From: CAZIZT01 sp964544085
Lineage (GTDB): Bacteria; Campylobacterota_A; Desulfurellia; Desulfurellales; Hippeaceae
Length of the DNA: 64,000 nucleotides
Direction: 5' to 3'
NCBI GenBank assembly: GCA_964544085.1
Contig: CAZIZT010000002.1
Span: 6,495-70,494 of the forward strand
A program made the translations under genes and the position numbers. Numbering within the stretch: position 1 is the first letter of the stretch; each line of letters opens with the position of its first letter. Below are positions 23,855-33,523 of this stretch, in pieces. Under the pieces are notes generated by a model, which searched no databases, had not been told where the DNA came from, and saw nothing but the letters and a program-made list of their open reading frames with translations.

Positions 23855-26134
23855 ATGAATGAAACTTCAAATAACCGCGATTATAGCAAATTAACACAGA
23901 TCAAAGGTGGCCGTTTAGGCTATGCTCTAATTCTTCTATTCACTCTCCTTCTGGTCGTACATGTGGCAATAGGTGAGTTCTACATTGAATCCAGCGAAGA
24001 GAACTTCATGGTAAGCATAAAGAACATTATCAACACAATGATTGACAAGAAAAAGACCATCACCTTTGATATAGCTGAGATCATTGCTCATGATAGCGAT
24101 GTTATAAGAACCATGGAGCACAAAGAGTATAGACGGCTTGCAGAAGAGCATCTTCTAAACATAACCAAGGATTACAGAACATTTAAGCACATAGGCATAT
24201 ACATAATTGACAAAAACGGTCGATATTTACACATAGATATAAATGCTCAGAAAGTAAAAAACTCACTAACCGACGAGCTAAAAAACATTATAACAGAGGT
24301 GGTCAAAAAGAATGCTGCAGGTGTTAATGCCACATTTAAGGGGATACTGCTAACCAAAAGTGATCTTGTGTTTGATGCTATTGTTCCCATAAGATCCTTA
24401 AACGGTGTTTTACTTGGCTTTGTCGAGGTTATAACCCACTTCAATTCAATTGCAAAACAGCTTGAGAAAGAGGGCATCGATAGTGCCGTGGTAGTTAGAA
24501 AGAAATTTTCAAGCATCATTACACACCCATTTACCAAAAGATTTGTGAAGGGTTACTACATAGCACTCTTGCATCTCAAACCCGACGTACTCAAGATACT
24601 TGAAAAGAGTAAAATGGAAGAGTTCCTGGATAATGACCTATATGATTACGCCGTGCCCGCCGGCCATTTTGTCACGGGATACTACATAACTTCAGTTCCC
24701 ATCAGAGACTTCAAAAACAGGACGGTAGCCTACTACCTTGCATTTATATACGACAGATACGGACTTGCTATCAAAGAGACAATGATGCATATCTCGGTTA
24801 TCGCTTTATTGATCGTCTTTGCCATTACAGCATTCTTCATGTACAAATTCAGGAAAGCGAATATGAACCTTATAAGAACGCTTGATAAAAGGGTCAAGCA
24901 AGAAACTTTAAAGCGATTAAGACTGCTATATACCGATCCTGTCACCGGAGCTTACAGCCTTGCAAAGTATGAAACGGATATACGCAGTGCACCAAAAGAG
25001 AGTTACACGGTTATGTTTAACATCAAGAATTTCAGCAAGATCAATGCCGTGTATGGCTTCGAGATAGGCGACAAGGTGCTAAGAATCGTGGTAGAGAGAA
25101 TCACATCCATTATTGGTGACAGGCCATACAGGATACATGCAGACGAATTTGTGTTCATTGCAACAGAATGTAAAAGCAAGATCAAGCAGATAAGGAACGA
25201 ATTTCTTAAAAATCCAATATCCATTGAAAGAATAGATGTCAAACTCAGGCTCTCGTTCAGCTTCGGCGTATGCAAGAACGATCAAAGCGACATCCTTAGC
25301 AAGGCATCAACAGCCGTTCGACAGGCAAAGCTTGAGCCTTACAGAGAGTTCGTTTTCTATACCCCGCAGGAGATAGACAGATCATTCATACGGTATAACG
25401 CGATCCTCTACGATGCGATATTCCACCATGAAGAAGCAGAACTTGTTCCATACTTCCAGGGCATAATGGACAATAAAACAAAAAGGATGTACAAGTTCGA
25501 ATCCCTGGCGAGGATAATAACCGGCGACAAAGTACTTTCACCATTCGCATTTCTTGACGTGGCAAAAAGCAGCGGGTTTGTCTATGAAATGACACGTATA
25601 ATCATAGAGAAAAGCATAGAGAAACTGGCTAAGGCGCCTGATGAGATCGAGCTATCCATAAATATTACAGAGGATGATCTAAACAGTGGACAGCTCAAGG
25701 AACATCTAAAAGCTCTGCTTGACAAGTATGGCATAGCACCAGAGAGGATAACACTTGAGATTCTTGAGGGTATCACATCCACAGGCACCAAAAACAACAT
25801 AGCAAAACTCAAGGAGTTAAAGGCAATGGGCATAAAGATAGCCATTGATGATTTCGGTGTTCAGTACTCCAATTTTGAGAGGATTGCTGAACTTGACATA
25901 GACTGCATAAAGATAGATGGAAAATACATAAAGGGGCTCACAATCAGCGATAAATACAGAAAAATCGTTAAAACGATTACCGATTTTGCACATTCAGTTG
26001 GAATAGAGGTCGTAGCCGAATTTGTGGAGAACGAAGAGATTCAACAGGTAGTTTTGCAGATGGGTATAGATAGCTCTCAGGGTTATCTCTTCTCAAAGCC
26101 ATCAAAAGAGCTCCCTCCTCGCCGACCCGATTGA
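23855..26134 (+). CDS. Membrane sensor with degenerate GGDEF and EAL domains
   Basis: A 759-residue protein with membrane helices near residues 22-42 and 307-330 enclosing a Cache-like sensor of about 260 residues. A GGDEF domain follows whose signature reads HADEF (near residue 427), so cyclase activity is doubtful. The C-terminal EAL domain (from about residue 530) keeps the key residues: Glu in ESLAR, Asn in SINIT, Glu in LEILEG, the Asp pair in IDDFG, Lys in IKIDG, Glu in VVAEFVE and Gln in QGYLF. A c-di-GMP phosphodiesterase is likely. ATG 23855 is chosen over TTG 23813 because the latter would add a peptide without a ribosome site. Confidence 0.88.
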   Translation: MNETSNNRDYSKLTQIKGGRLGYALILLFTLLLVVHVAIGEFYIESSEENFMVSIKNIINTMIDKKKTITFDIAEIIAHDSDVIRTMEHKEYRRLAEEHLLNITKDYRTFKHIGIYIIDKNGRYLHIDINAQKVKNSLTDELKNIITEVVKKNAAGVNATFKGILLTKSDLVFDAIVPIRSLNGVLLGFVEVITHFNSIAKQLEKEGIDSAVVVRKKFSSIITHPFTKRFVKGYYIALLHLKPDVLKILEKSKMEEFLDNDLYDYAVPAGHFVTGYYITSVPIRDFKNRTVAYYLAFIYDRYGLAIKETMMHISVIALLIVFAITAFFMYKFRKANMNLIRTLDKRVKQETLKRLRLLYTDPVTGAYSLAKYETDIRSAPKESYTVMFNIKNFSKINAVYGFEIGDKVLRIVVERITSIIGDRPYRIHADEFVFIATECKSKIKQIRNEFLKNPISIERIDVKLRLSFSFGVCKNDQSDILSKASTAVRQAKLEPYREFVFYTPQEIDRSFIRYNAILYDAIFHHEEAELVPYFQGIMDNKTKRMYKFESLARIITGDKVLSPFAFLDVAKSSGFVYEMTRIIIEKSIEKLAKAPDEIELSINITEDDLNSGQLKEHLKALLDKYGIAPERITLEILEGITSTGTKNNIAKLKELKAMGIKIAIDDFGVQYSNFERIAELDIDCIKIDGKYIKGLTISDKYRKIVKTITDFAHSVGIEVVAEFVENEEIQQVVLQMGIDSSQGYLFSKPSKELPPRRPD

Positions 26135-26172
26135 GGTTGATTTTACCACGCTTTTGTATTAGATTGTAGCGG

Positions 26173-26289
26173 ATGAAAAGACTCTTTGTGCTTCTGGCGG
26201 CGGCGATGCTTGTCCTATCGCTATCTGCTTGTGGCCATAAGACAAACATTGTCCCGCCGTCTAATAACGGGTGCATACACCTGAAATAG
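26173..26289 (+). CDS. Mini-lipoprotein (38 residues)
   Basis: A short ORF too small for most gene finders. MKRLFVLLAAAMLVLSLSAC has a basic start, a hydrophobic core and a lipobox LSAC with the lipidated Cys at residue 20; only 18 mature residues remain (GHKTNIVPPSNNGCIHLK). The size and layout recall LptM/YifL-type mini-lipoproteins, but no specific homology is claimed. It lies between the GGDEF/EAL gene and nadB, 22 bases upstream of nadB. Confidence 0.6.
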   Translation: MKRLFVLLAAAMLVLSLSACGHKTNIVPPSNNGCIHLK

Positions 26290-26311
26290 AGATCGAAGAA
26301 GGAGAACAATT

Positions 26312-27850
26312 GTGGCTTTTGTCGTCATAGGCAGCGGTGTGGCCGGCTTAAGGGCAGCTATAGAGCTATTAAACAGCGGTGCTGAAGTGTGGCTCTTCAC
26401 AAAAGAGCAGCTCACAACATCCAATACGCAGCGTGCCCAGGGTGGTATAGCCGTTGTACTCAACGAAAACGACTCCATCGAACGCCATATCGACGACACG
26501 CTTAGGGCGGGAGGCGGTTTGTGTAGAAAAGAGGCGGTGGAAATACTTGCAAATGAAGGACCGCAAAGGATCCTTGAGCTCATAGAATGGGGGGCAACAT
26601 TCGATAAAGACAGCAGTGGCAAGCTCGCCTTCACAAGGGAAGCCGCACACTCTACAAACAGGATTCTCCATGCAAGTGGGGATGCAACGGGTAAAGAGAT
26701 AGAGAAAACGCTGGTAGAGAAGCTGTTCAAATATGACAGGATCAAAATCTTCGAGCATAGAATGCTCACAAGATTCATCGCTAAAGACAACAGATGTTAC
26801 GGTGCTGAGTTTCTAAATTTGATAAGCGGCAGGAAAGAGAGTGTGAACGCCGATGCGATAATCCTTGCAACAGGTGGCTATGGTGCAATCTTTAAAAATA
26901 GCACAAATCCAAAAGTAACAACTGGCGATGGAATAGCAGCTGCATTCTTGGCGGGCGCTGTGCTTGAAGACATGGAGTTTATTCAGTTTCATCCCACAGC
27001 ATTGAAAATGGAAAACGCACCCTCATTCTTGATAAGCGAATCGCTCAGAGGAGAAGGAGCCGTTTTAAAAAACGACGCAGGGGAGCGTTTTATGGAAAAC
27101 TACCACCCGATGGGTGAGCTTGCTCCGCGAGATGTTGTAGCCCGCTCCATTGTTTTCGAGATGAGAAAACGATTCATAGACAGGGTTTATCTGGATGCCA
27201 CGCATCTTGGCGAGAAACACCTGATAAACCGTTTTCCTACCATTTACAACGAATGCAGGCGCTATGGAATAGAGATATCAAAACAGCCAATTCCGGTTGC
27301 ACCAGCTGCACACTACACCATGGGCGGAGTGAAAACGGATGTCAACGGCAGGACAACCATAGAAGGGTTGTTTGCAGCCGGCGAAGTGGCTTGCAATGGT
27401 GTACACGGTGCAAATAGACTCGCAAGCAACTCACTGCTTGAAGGGCTGGTTTTTGGCAGAAGGGCAGCCATTGCTGCATGCAGTTACACACCACCCAAAA
27501 GCGTGCCTGCAAAAGAAAGAGCCTGCATAGAGGCAACATATCCAACGCTTGATAGGATGCTCGATCTAAAGGAGAGAATCTGGGAGCGCCTTGGTGTGAT
27601 ACGTTCCATGGACAAACTCAAAGAGATGTACGAGTATGCAGCATGGCTATTTGTGAGGTTCAACAAAGAATTCTGCTCAAGGGAGCTCATAACGCTGAGG
27701 AATATGGCGCTCATCGCTCTGGTAATCGCAAAAAGTGCCCTGGCAAGAAAAGGCAGCATAGGTGCTCATTACTGCATAGATACGCCTCATCCATGCGTGG
27801 ATCCGCAGCATACGACAATAACACTCTCAGACATTGGGGAGCTATTATGA
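26312..27850 (+). CDS. nadB: L-aspartate oxidase
   Basis: FAD enzyme that oxidises L-aspartate to iminoaspartate in the first step of NAD synthesis. The 512 residues begin at GTG 26312 with AAGGAGA six bases upstream. It has the FAD-binding FVVIGSGVAGLRAAIELL, the NTQRAQGGIA loop, EFIQFHPTAL, RGEGAVLKN, and AHYTMGGVKTDVNGRT with the capping-domain Arg/His residues. Fumarate reductase subunits share the fold, but the overall pattern fits NadB. No nadA or nadC is visible here. The stop overlaps the next start (ATGA). Confidence 0.93.
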   Translation: MAFVVIGSGVAGLRAAIELLNSGAEVWLFTKEQLTTSNTQRAQGGIAVVLNENDSIERHIDDTLRAGGGLCRKEAVEILANEGPQRILELIEWGATFDKDSSGKLAFTREAAHSTNRILHASGDATGKEIEKTLVEKLFKYDRIKIFEHRMLTRFIAKDNRCYGAEFLNLISGRKESVNADAIILATGGYGAIFKNSTNPKVTTGDGIAAAFLAGAVLEDMEFIQFHPTALKMENAPSFLISESLRGEGAVLKNDAGERFMENYHPMGELAPRDVVARSIVFEMRKRFIDRVYLDATHLGEKHLINRFPTIYNECRRYGIEISKQPIPVAPAAHYTMGGVKTDVNGRTTIEGLFAAGEVACNGVHGANRLASNSLLEGLVFGRRAAIAACSYTPPKSVPAKERACIEATYPTLDRMLDLKERIWERLGVIRSMDKLKEMYEYAAWLFVRFNKEFCSRELITLRNMALIALVIAKSALARKGSIGAHYCIDTPHPCVDPQHTTITLSDIGELL

Positions 27851-28698
27851 ACATACTCCGCCAAATCGGCAACACGCCCCTTGTTGAGCTAAAAACGGGC
27901 ATACTGGCAAAGCTTGAGATGTTCAATCCAACCGGATCCATCAAGGATAGAACGGCTTACGGTATGTTGAAGGAGGCACTGGAGAACAGAACCATCGGCG
28001 AGAAAGGTATAGTAGAGCCCACAAGTGGAAACACCGGTATATCGCTGGCTTTTCTTGGTGCTTACTATGGCATCAATGTAACAATCGTTATGCCCGAAAA
28101 TATGAGCAAACAGCGCATACGCATCATGGAATCCTTTGGGGCGAGAGTTATTCTCACATCTGCAAAAGGGGGTATGAAAGAAGCTGTGGAGGTCGCCTCC
28201 AGGCTGCAAGAGGAAGGCTACTTCATGCCTGATCAGTTTTCCAATCCTGCAAACCCAGGGATACATGCAGAGACAACAGCGCCAGAAATAGAAAAACAGG
28301 CCGGTAGTGTGGACATATTTGTCTGCGGCATCGGCACTGGCGGCACATTTACAGGTGTGGTTTCACAATTGAAGAAGAGGTTTCCTGATATGATAGCAGT
28401 TGCCGTGGAGCCAGCCAGAAGCCCTTTTTTGAGCAAGGGCATATCCGGGCAACATGCGATTCAGGGAATAGGCGCGGGTTTTTTACCAAAAACACTGGAT
28501 ACCTCTCTGATTGATGAAATCATTACTGTAACAGACGAAGATGCACTCTCATACAACGAGAGGCTATTGAAACAGGAGGGTATCTTCGCCGGCATCTCAA
28601 GCGGTGCAGCCTACTACGCAGCATTAACGCTAAAGGAGAGGTATCCGAAAAAACGTATTGTAACAATATTTGCAGATTCGATGGATAGGTATGTTTAG
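27847..28698 (+). CDS. Cysteine synthase (O-acetylserine sulfhydrylase)
   Basis: PLP-dependent beta-replacement enzyme of 283 residues. NPTGSIKDR holds the PLP lysine (near residue 31), SGNTGISLAF binds the substrate, GTGGTFTGV the PLP phosphate, and GISSGAAYYAA is near the C-terminus. ATG 27847 overlaps the nadB stop; the frame is open further upstream but that region is nadB coding. Whether it uses O-acetylserine (CysK) or O-phosphoserine/thiosulfate (CysM) cannot be told. Confidence 0.9.
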   Translation: MNILRQIGNTPLVELKTGILAKLEMFNPTGSIKDRTAYGMLKEALENRTIGEKGIVEPTSGNTGISLAFLGAYYGINVTIVMPENMSKQRIRIMESFGARVILTSAKGGMKEAVEVASRLQEEGYFMPDQFSNPANPGIHAETTAPEIEKQAGSVDIFVCGIGTGGTFTGVVSQLKKRFPDMIAVAVEPARSPFLSKGISGQHAIQGIGAGFLPKTLDTSLIDEIITVTDEDALSYNERLLKQEGIFAGISSGAAYYAALTLKERYPKKRIVTIFADSMDRYV

Positions 28699-29371
28699 TA
28701 AACTTGAAGAGAAACTGGGTTATAGGTTTAAAAAACCGCAGCTGTTGAAACGCGCTTTAACACACAGATCATACGTAAAAAACAAAAAGGAGTCTAACGA
28801 GCGGCTGGAGTTTCTTGGTGACGCCGTGCTTGAGCTGATAATAACCGAGTATCTGATAGACAGATATCCGGATGAAGCAGAGGGCAAGCTCTCAAAAACA
28901 CGTGCGGCTTCAGTAAACACAAAGACACTTTCATCCATTGCAAGAAAGCTTGAGCTATTCAACTATTTGCTTGTAGGAAAAAGCGAGCAAAAGGAAGGTA
29001 TAGTTCATAACGATGGCATCCTGGAGGATGCCTTTGAAGCCATCGTTGGTGCAATATACTTAGATGGTGGGCTGGATAAAGCCAGAGAATTCGTGATAAG
29101 GCAGATGAAGTCAGTTATAGACATGATTGTTGAAACCGGCATGATATTTGATTATAAAACCTATCTTCAGGAGATAACGCAAAAGAAATTCTCCTGTCTG
29201 CCTGAGTACAAAATCATCAGGGAAGAGGGTCTTGAGCACGATAAAACCTTCTTTTGCGAGGTCTTTATAAACTCTAAAAGCTATGGGATCGGTGTGGGCA
29301 AAAGTAAAAAAGAGGCAGAGAAAGAAGCTGCCAAAAAAGCCATCAAGGAGATAGAGGAGAGAGATGTTTAA
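28691..29371 (+). CDS. rnc: Ribonuclease III
   Basis: Double-strand-specific endoribonuclease of 226 residues for rRNA and mRNA processing. The catalytic signature ERLEFLGDAVLEL is near residues 37-49, with the second acidic site in EDAFEAIVGAIYLDGG. A dsRNA-binding domain occupies the last 70 residues. ATG 28691 is the natural start, inside the last codons of the cysteine synthase gene. Followed by era with overlap, the common rnc-era pairing. Confidence 0.95.
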   Translation: MFSKLEEKLGYRFKKPQLLKRALTHRSYVKNKKESNERLEFLGDAVLELIITEYLIDRYPDEAEGKLSKTRAASVNTKTLSSIARKLELFNYLLVGKSEQKEGIVHNDGILEDAFEAIVGAIYLDGGLDKAREFVIRQMKSVIDMIVETGMIFDYKTYLQEITQKKFSCLPEYKIIREEGLEHDKTFFCEVFINSKSYGIGVGKSKKEAEKEAAKKAIKEIEERDV

Positions 29372-30257
29372 GTCTGGATTTGTTGCTATAATAGGAAAAC
29401 CTAATGTAGGAAAATCAACGCTTCTAAATCTACTCATAGGGGAAAAGATAGCAATTGTGTCACCAAAACCTCAGGCTACAAGAAAATCCGTTCGCGGTAT
29501 TCTTAACGGCGAAAACTATCAAATCATCTTTGTGGACACTCCGGGCATCCACGAGTCAAAAAAGAAGCTCAACACCGTTATGATGAAGTTCATAGATGAA
29601 GCAATGGAGGATTTCGACGTCGCCGTAGTAATGACAGATCATCACGGCGAGATAGATGAAGTATTGGAGGCATACCTGAGCAAAATCAGAGAAAAGAAGA
29701 AGAAATCCATCCTGGTCATAAACAAAATAGATCTGATGAAAAAACCTCAAATAGAGGAAATAAAACGCAACTTTACCAGTCTTGCAGATTTCGATAAGGT
29801 GATAGAAACATCCCTGATTAAGGATGTGGAGGCAAAAGAAAAGATACTTTCAGCTTTACTTGAACTACTCCCTGAAGGCCCAAAATACTACGAAGAGGAT
29901 ATCATAAGCACCGAAACTGAACGCTTTATTGTTGCTGAAATCATAAGGGAGAAGGTAATGAACCTTCTTTCCAAAGAGATACCTTATCACATAGCTGTTG
30001 TTGTCGAAGAGATGAAATACAGAAAAGAAAAAAAGATGTATTACATCAAAGCGAACATCATCGTGGACAAACGCTCTCAAAAGCTCATAGTGGTAGGCAA
30101 AGACGGCAAAAAGATAAAGGAGATTGGTCAGGTTGCACGAATGGAGCTTGAGGAATTCTTGAAAAGCCGTGTCTATCTTGAGCTGTGGGTAAAGGTAAAA
30201 GAGGGCTGGACAAAGAAAGAGGCGCTGATTAAGGAGTACATAGACCCGAGGTTTTAA
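29364..30257 (+). CDS. era: GTPase Era
   Basis: Ribosome-assembly GTPase of 297 residues acting on the 30S subunit. G1 is GKPNVGKST near residues 11-19, G3 is DTPGI, G4 is NKID. A C-terminal KH domain (KLIVVGKDGKKIKEIGQVAR) binds the 3' end of 16S rRNA. It overlaps rnc by 8 bases and mgtE by one base (TAATG). Confidence 0.96.
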   Translation: MFKSGFVAIIGKPNVGKSTLLNLLIGEKIAIVSPKPQATRKSVRGILNGENYQIIFVDTPGIHESKKKLNTVMMKFIDEAMEDFDVAVVMTDHHGEIDEVLEAYLSKIREKKKKSILVINKIDLMKKPQIEEIKRNFTSLADFDKVIETSLIKDVEAKEKILSALLELLPEGPKYYEEDIISTETERFIVAEIIREKVMNLLSKEIPYHIAVVVEEMKYRKEKKMYYIKANIIVDKRSQKLIVVGKDGKKIKEIGQVARMELEEFLKSRVYLELWVKVKEGWTKKEALIKEYIDPRF

Positions 30258-31657
30258 TGGCAAAAAACATCGATGAGAATGGCCAGAAGGAGCACGGAAG
30301 TACCCATCTTCTGGTCAAGACCATACGCAACTTTATACGCAAGGATGCACTGGAAAACGTTGCAAATATAGTCAACAGGTTGCATCCTGCAGACATTGCA
30401 AAGATCATACAGAATCTGGCACCGGACGAGAGGATTGCGCTCACAAAAGCCATCTCTGACTTGAAGCTCAAAGCGGAAGCCATCGAATACCTGGATGACT
30501 ACACCGTTGCAGCCGACATACTGGAAAGCTTCCCGCCAGAGGATGCCGCCAGGGTACTTGAAAACATCTCCGTTGATAAAGCCGTCGACATATACGAAGA
30601 GCTCAACGAAGAGCTCGCTGAAGAGATCCTCAAGCATCTGAATCCTGAATTCAAGGAGAAGATGGCATCATTGGCGCGCTACCCGGAAGATACAGCCGGC
30701 GGCATCATGAACCCGGACTTTTTTGCCATAGACAAAGACATGACAGTAGAACAGGCAATAGAGGCTATACGCAAGGCAAGCAAGGAAAAACGAATCATCT
30801 ACATCTATGTGGTTGATAAATACAGGCATCTCATTGGCATTGTTACTCTGAGGTCGCTCATCACTGCCGACAAGGACGAAAAGATAGAGAACATCACAAA
30901 CACCAACATAATCTCCGTAAGAACGGATATGGACCAGGAGGAGGTGGCAAAGATCGTCGAGAAGTACGATCTGCTCTCCGTGCCGGTAACCGACAATAAG
31001 AATCGCCTTGTCGGTGTGATAAACGTAGACGACATCATAGACGTTATCAGGGAAGAAACCACAGAGGATATCTACAGGCTGGCTGGCACCTCAGAAGAGG
31101 AGCTTGAAGAAGAAAGCAGCGTTCTGAGCATCATTAAATACAGAGCACCCTGGCTCATTATGAGTTTGATTGGAGAATCTATCTCTGGTAGCGTGCTTAA
31201 GTTTTTCGATGGAACACTAAAAACGGCCATAGCCCTATCTTTTTTTATGCCATTGATTATGGCACTGGGTGGCAACACGGGCCAACAGTCACAAACAATT
31301 GTTGTCAGGGCGCTTGCTATAGGAAAATTTGATGAAAGCGGCATCTGGATAATCATCAAAAAGCAGATAAAAACTGCTGTTTCCATCGGTTTTCTTTTTT
31401 CTCTGCTGGGATTTTTAATGGATTATGTGTTCCAGCACAACCTGTACCTTGCGCTTGTGGTTGCATCGTCGCTGTTTCTGTCAATGTTTCTCTCAACCAT
31501 GATAGGCGCCCTGCTACCTGTTGGCTTAAAGAAACTGAATGTTGATCCGGCTGTAGCCGCAAGTCCATTCATATCAGCTCTCAACGATATAATGGGTCTG
31601 GTTATCTATCTAACCATAGCCACACTGACGATTAAATACACAGGAGTCAGATTATGA
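30257..31657 (+). CDS. mgtE: Magnesium transporter MgtE
   Basis: Inner-membrane Mg2+ channel of 466 residues. It has an N-terminal superhelical MgtE_N domain (LHPADIAKIIQNL), two CBS domains (near residues 145-265; YPEDTAGGIMNP is the linker signature) and five C-terminal membrane helices with MALGGNTGQQSQT. The CBS domains normally gate the pore in response to cytosolic Mg2+. Coupled to era (TAATG) and glmM (ATGA). Confidence 0.94.
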   Translation: MAKNIDENGQKEHGSTHLLVKTIRNFIRKDALENVANIVNRLHPADIAKIIQNLAPDERIALTKAISDLKLKAEAIEYLDDYTVAADILESFPPEDAARVLENISVDKAVDIYEELNEELAEEILKHLNPEFKEKMASLARYPEDTAGGIMNPDFFAIDKDMTVEQAIEAIRKASKEKRIIYIYVVDKYRHLIGIVTLRSLITADKDEKIENITNTNIISVRTDMDQEEVAKIVEKYDLLSVPVTDNKNRLVGVINVDDIIDVIREETTEDIYRLAGTSEEELEEESSVLSIIKYRAPWLIMSLIGESISGSVLKFFDGTLKTAIALSFFMPLIMALGGNTGQQSQTIVVRALAIGKFDESGIWIIIKKQIKTAVSIGFLFSLLGFLMDYVFQHNLYLALVVASSLFLSMFLSTMIGALLPVGLKKLNVDPAVAASPFISALNDIMGLVIYLTIATLTIKYTGVRL

Positions 31658-33003
31658 GGCTGTTTGGTACTGACGGTATAAGGGGCAAAGCAAATATCTA
31701 CCCGCTTGTCGGGGACTTAGCCTACAAGCTGGGAAGGGCTCTGGTTTACGCCTTAAATAGCAACAGAAACAAAAAGAAAAAGATAATTATTGGCAAAGAT
31801 ACGCGTCTTTCAGGCTACATGCTGGAAAATGCCATAACAAGTGGTGTGGTTTCGATGGGAGCGGATGCCTTTCTTGTTGGACCGATGCCTACCCCGGCAA
31901 TAGCCTTCCTTGTGCGCAGCATGCGGGCAGATGCGGGTGTTGTAATATCAGCAAGTCACAATCCTTTCGATGATAACGGCATCAAGATATTCTCCCACGA
32001 CGGACTTAAACTCAGCGACGAGCTGGAGGAATTAATCGAGCACTACATATTCTCCACGGAACTGGATGACAAGGGGGCACTGGGCGAGCACATTGGCAGA
32101 GCCTACAGGATACGCGACACACTGGGGCGCTACATCGTCTTTGCCAAGGACACCCTGCCCTACACCATGAACCTGGAAGGGTTGCGTATCGTGCTGGATT
32201 GCGCAAACGGCGCTACTTACAAGGTTGCACCGATGATCTTCGAAGAGCTTGGTGCTGAAGTGATTACAATTAACAACGAACCAAATGGAATCAATATAAA
32301 CGAAAAGTGCGGTTCAACGTATCCAGCAACTATAGTAGAAGCAAGCAGGCTCTACAGGGCGGATGTGGGTATCGCGTTCGATGGAGACGGAGATAGGGTG
32401 TTGATGGTGGATGAGACGTTTAAAACGGTGGACGGCGATATGATACTTGCCATACTGGCAAGGGATATGAAAGAGAAAGGCAAATTGAAAAAAGATACCG
32501 TTGTTGGCACAATTATGAGCAACTACGGTCTTGAAGAGTATTTGAGTCGCATAGGCGTTAAACTCGAAAGGGTGGATGTAGGAGATAAAAACATCGTTAA
32601 ACGCATGTTAGAGGGTGGCTTCAATCTCGGTGGAGAACAATCGGGTCACATAATCCTATCGGACCTGAACACAACCGGCGACGGGATAATAACAGCACTT
32701 GCTGTGCTCGCCATTATGAAGGAAAAAAATGCAAAACTCTCTGAATTGCACAAGGATTACAGAAAGGTACCGGAACAGACCATTAACGTCTCCGTTAAGA
32801 GTAAACCACCGCTTGATGAGATTCAGGAGATTCAGGATGCCATCAAGAAAGCCAGAGATATCCTGGACGGTAAAGGAAGAATTGTGGTGAGATACTCGGG
32901 AACTGAACCTTACCTGCGGATAACGGTGGAAAGCGAAAATACTATCAAACTGAAAGAGTGCTTGCGTACTATCGAAAGGGCAGCCGTCAAAAATCTCAGT
33001 TAG
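31654..33003 (+). CDS. glmM: Phosphoglucosamine mutase
   Basis: Converts glucosamine-6-phosphate to glucosamine-1-phosphate for peptidoglycan and lipopolysaccharide. 449 residues starting RLFGTDGIRGKAN. The phosphoserine loop is ISASHNPFDDNG (Ser near residue 99), the metal loop FDGDGDR, the sugar-binding loop GGEQSGHI, and the phosphate loop RYSGTEPYLR. Length is standard. Confidence 0.96.
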   Translation: MRLFGTDGIRGKANIYPLVGDLAYKLGRALVYALNSNRNKKKKIIIGKDTRLSGYMLENAITSGVVSMGADAFLVGPMPTPAIAFLVRSMRADAGVVISASHNPFDDNGIKIFSHDGLKLSDELEELIEHYIFSTELDDKGALGEHIGRAYRIRDTLGRYIVFAKDTLPYTMNLEGLRIVLDCANGATYKVAPMIFEELGAEVITINNEPNGININEKCGSTYPATIVEASRLYRADVGIAFDGDGDRVLMVDETFKTVDGDMILAILARDMKEKGKLKKDTVVGTIMSNYGLEEYLSRIGVKLERVDVGDKNIVKRMLEGGFNLGGEQSGHIILSDLNTTGDGIITALAVLAIMKEKNAKLSELHKDYRKVPEQTINVSVKSKPPLDEIQEIQDAIKKARDILDGKGRIVVRYSGTEPYLRITVESENTIKLKECLRTIERAAVKNLS

Positions 33004-33013
33004 GAGAAGAGTC

Positions 33014-33508
33014 ATGAGATATATTGCAAAAACAGCCTTACTGTGCATGCTGATTGCCCTTCTCGCTCGCGGAGTGTCCGCTTACGATCTTAAATCCCTC
33101 GTTTTCGACGGAGTGTATAAGAATCAAAAACCCATCCACCTGAGCGAGTATGTGGGCAAACAACCGATAATACTGGTCTTTTTTTATCCTCAATGCCCGC
33201 CCTGTGAAAGGGAGGTCAAAATCATCAACAAGCTCTACGAAAAGTACCACTCAAAAGCTCTGATTATCGGTGTAAGCTTAAGCAGGGATAAGTACGACAT
33301 TCAGGACTTCATAGACGATAACAACGTGAAGTACCCCATCTACATGATCAAAAGCAAGAATCAGTTAAAAGCTGTCGGCGGTATACTTGCAACACCAACA
33401 ACGCTGCTTGTTGATGCAAAAGGCAGAGTAAGAAAGAAAATCATAGGGGAACGTAAATTCAAACACTATTGCAAAGACATTCAGAGGTGCTTTAACAAAC
33501 ATAGCTAA
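33014..33508 (+). CDS. Exported thioredoxin-fold protein (TlpA/ResA-like)
   Basis: A 164-residue protein with a signal sequence (AKTALLCMLIALLARGVSA, cut near residue 23) and a thioredoxin fold of the TlpA/peroxiredoxin type. The active site CPPC is near residues 62-65 in VFFYPQCPPCEREV, and the cis-Pro segment is ATPTTLLVD. It probably acts as a periplasmic thiol-disulfide reductase, for instance in cytochrome maturation. No partner gene is adjacent. Confidence 0.82.
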   Translation: MRYIAKTALLCMLIALLARGVSAYDLKSLVFDGVYKNQKPIHLSEYVGKQPIILVFFYPQCPPCEREVKIINKLYEKYHSKALIIGVSLSRDKYDIQDFIDDNNVKYPIYMIKSKNQLKAVGGILATPTTLLVDAKGRVRKKIIGERKFKHYCKDIQRCFNKHS

Positions 33509-33523
33509 TTGAAAGGGGGACGG

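Noticed and set aside
26221..26790. Minus-strand open frame of 189 codons over the start of nadB
   Set aside because: It is antisense to conserved nadB motifs; the Ser/Leu-rich product is typical of a shadow frame.
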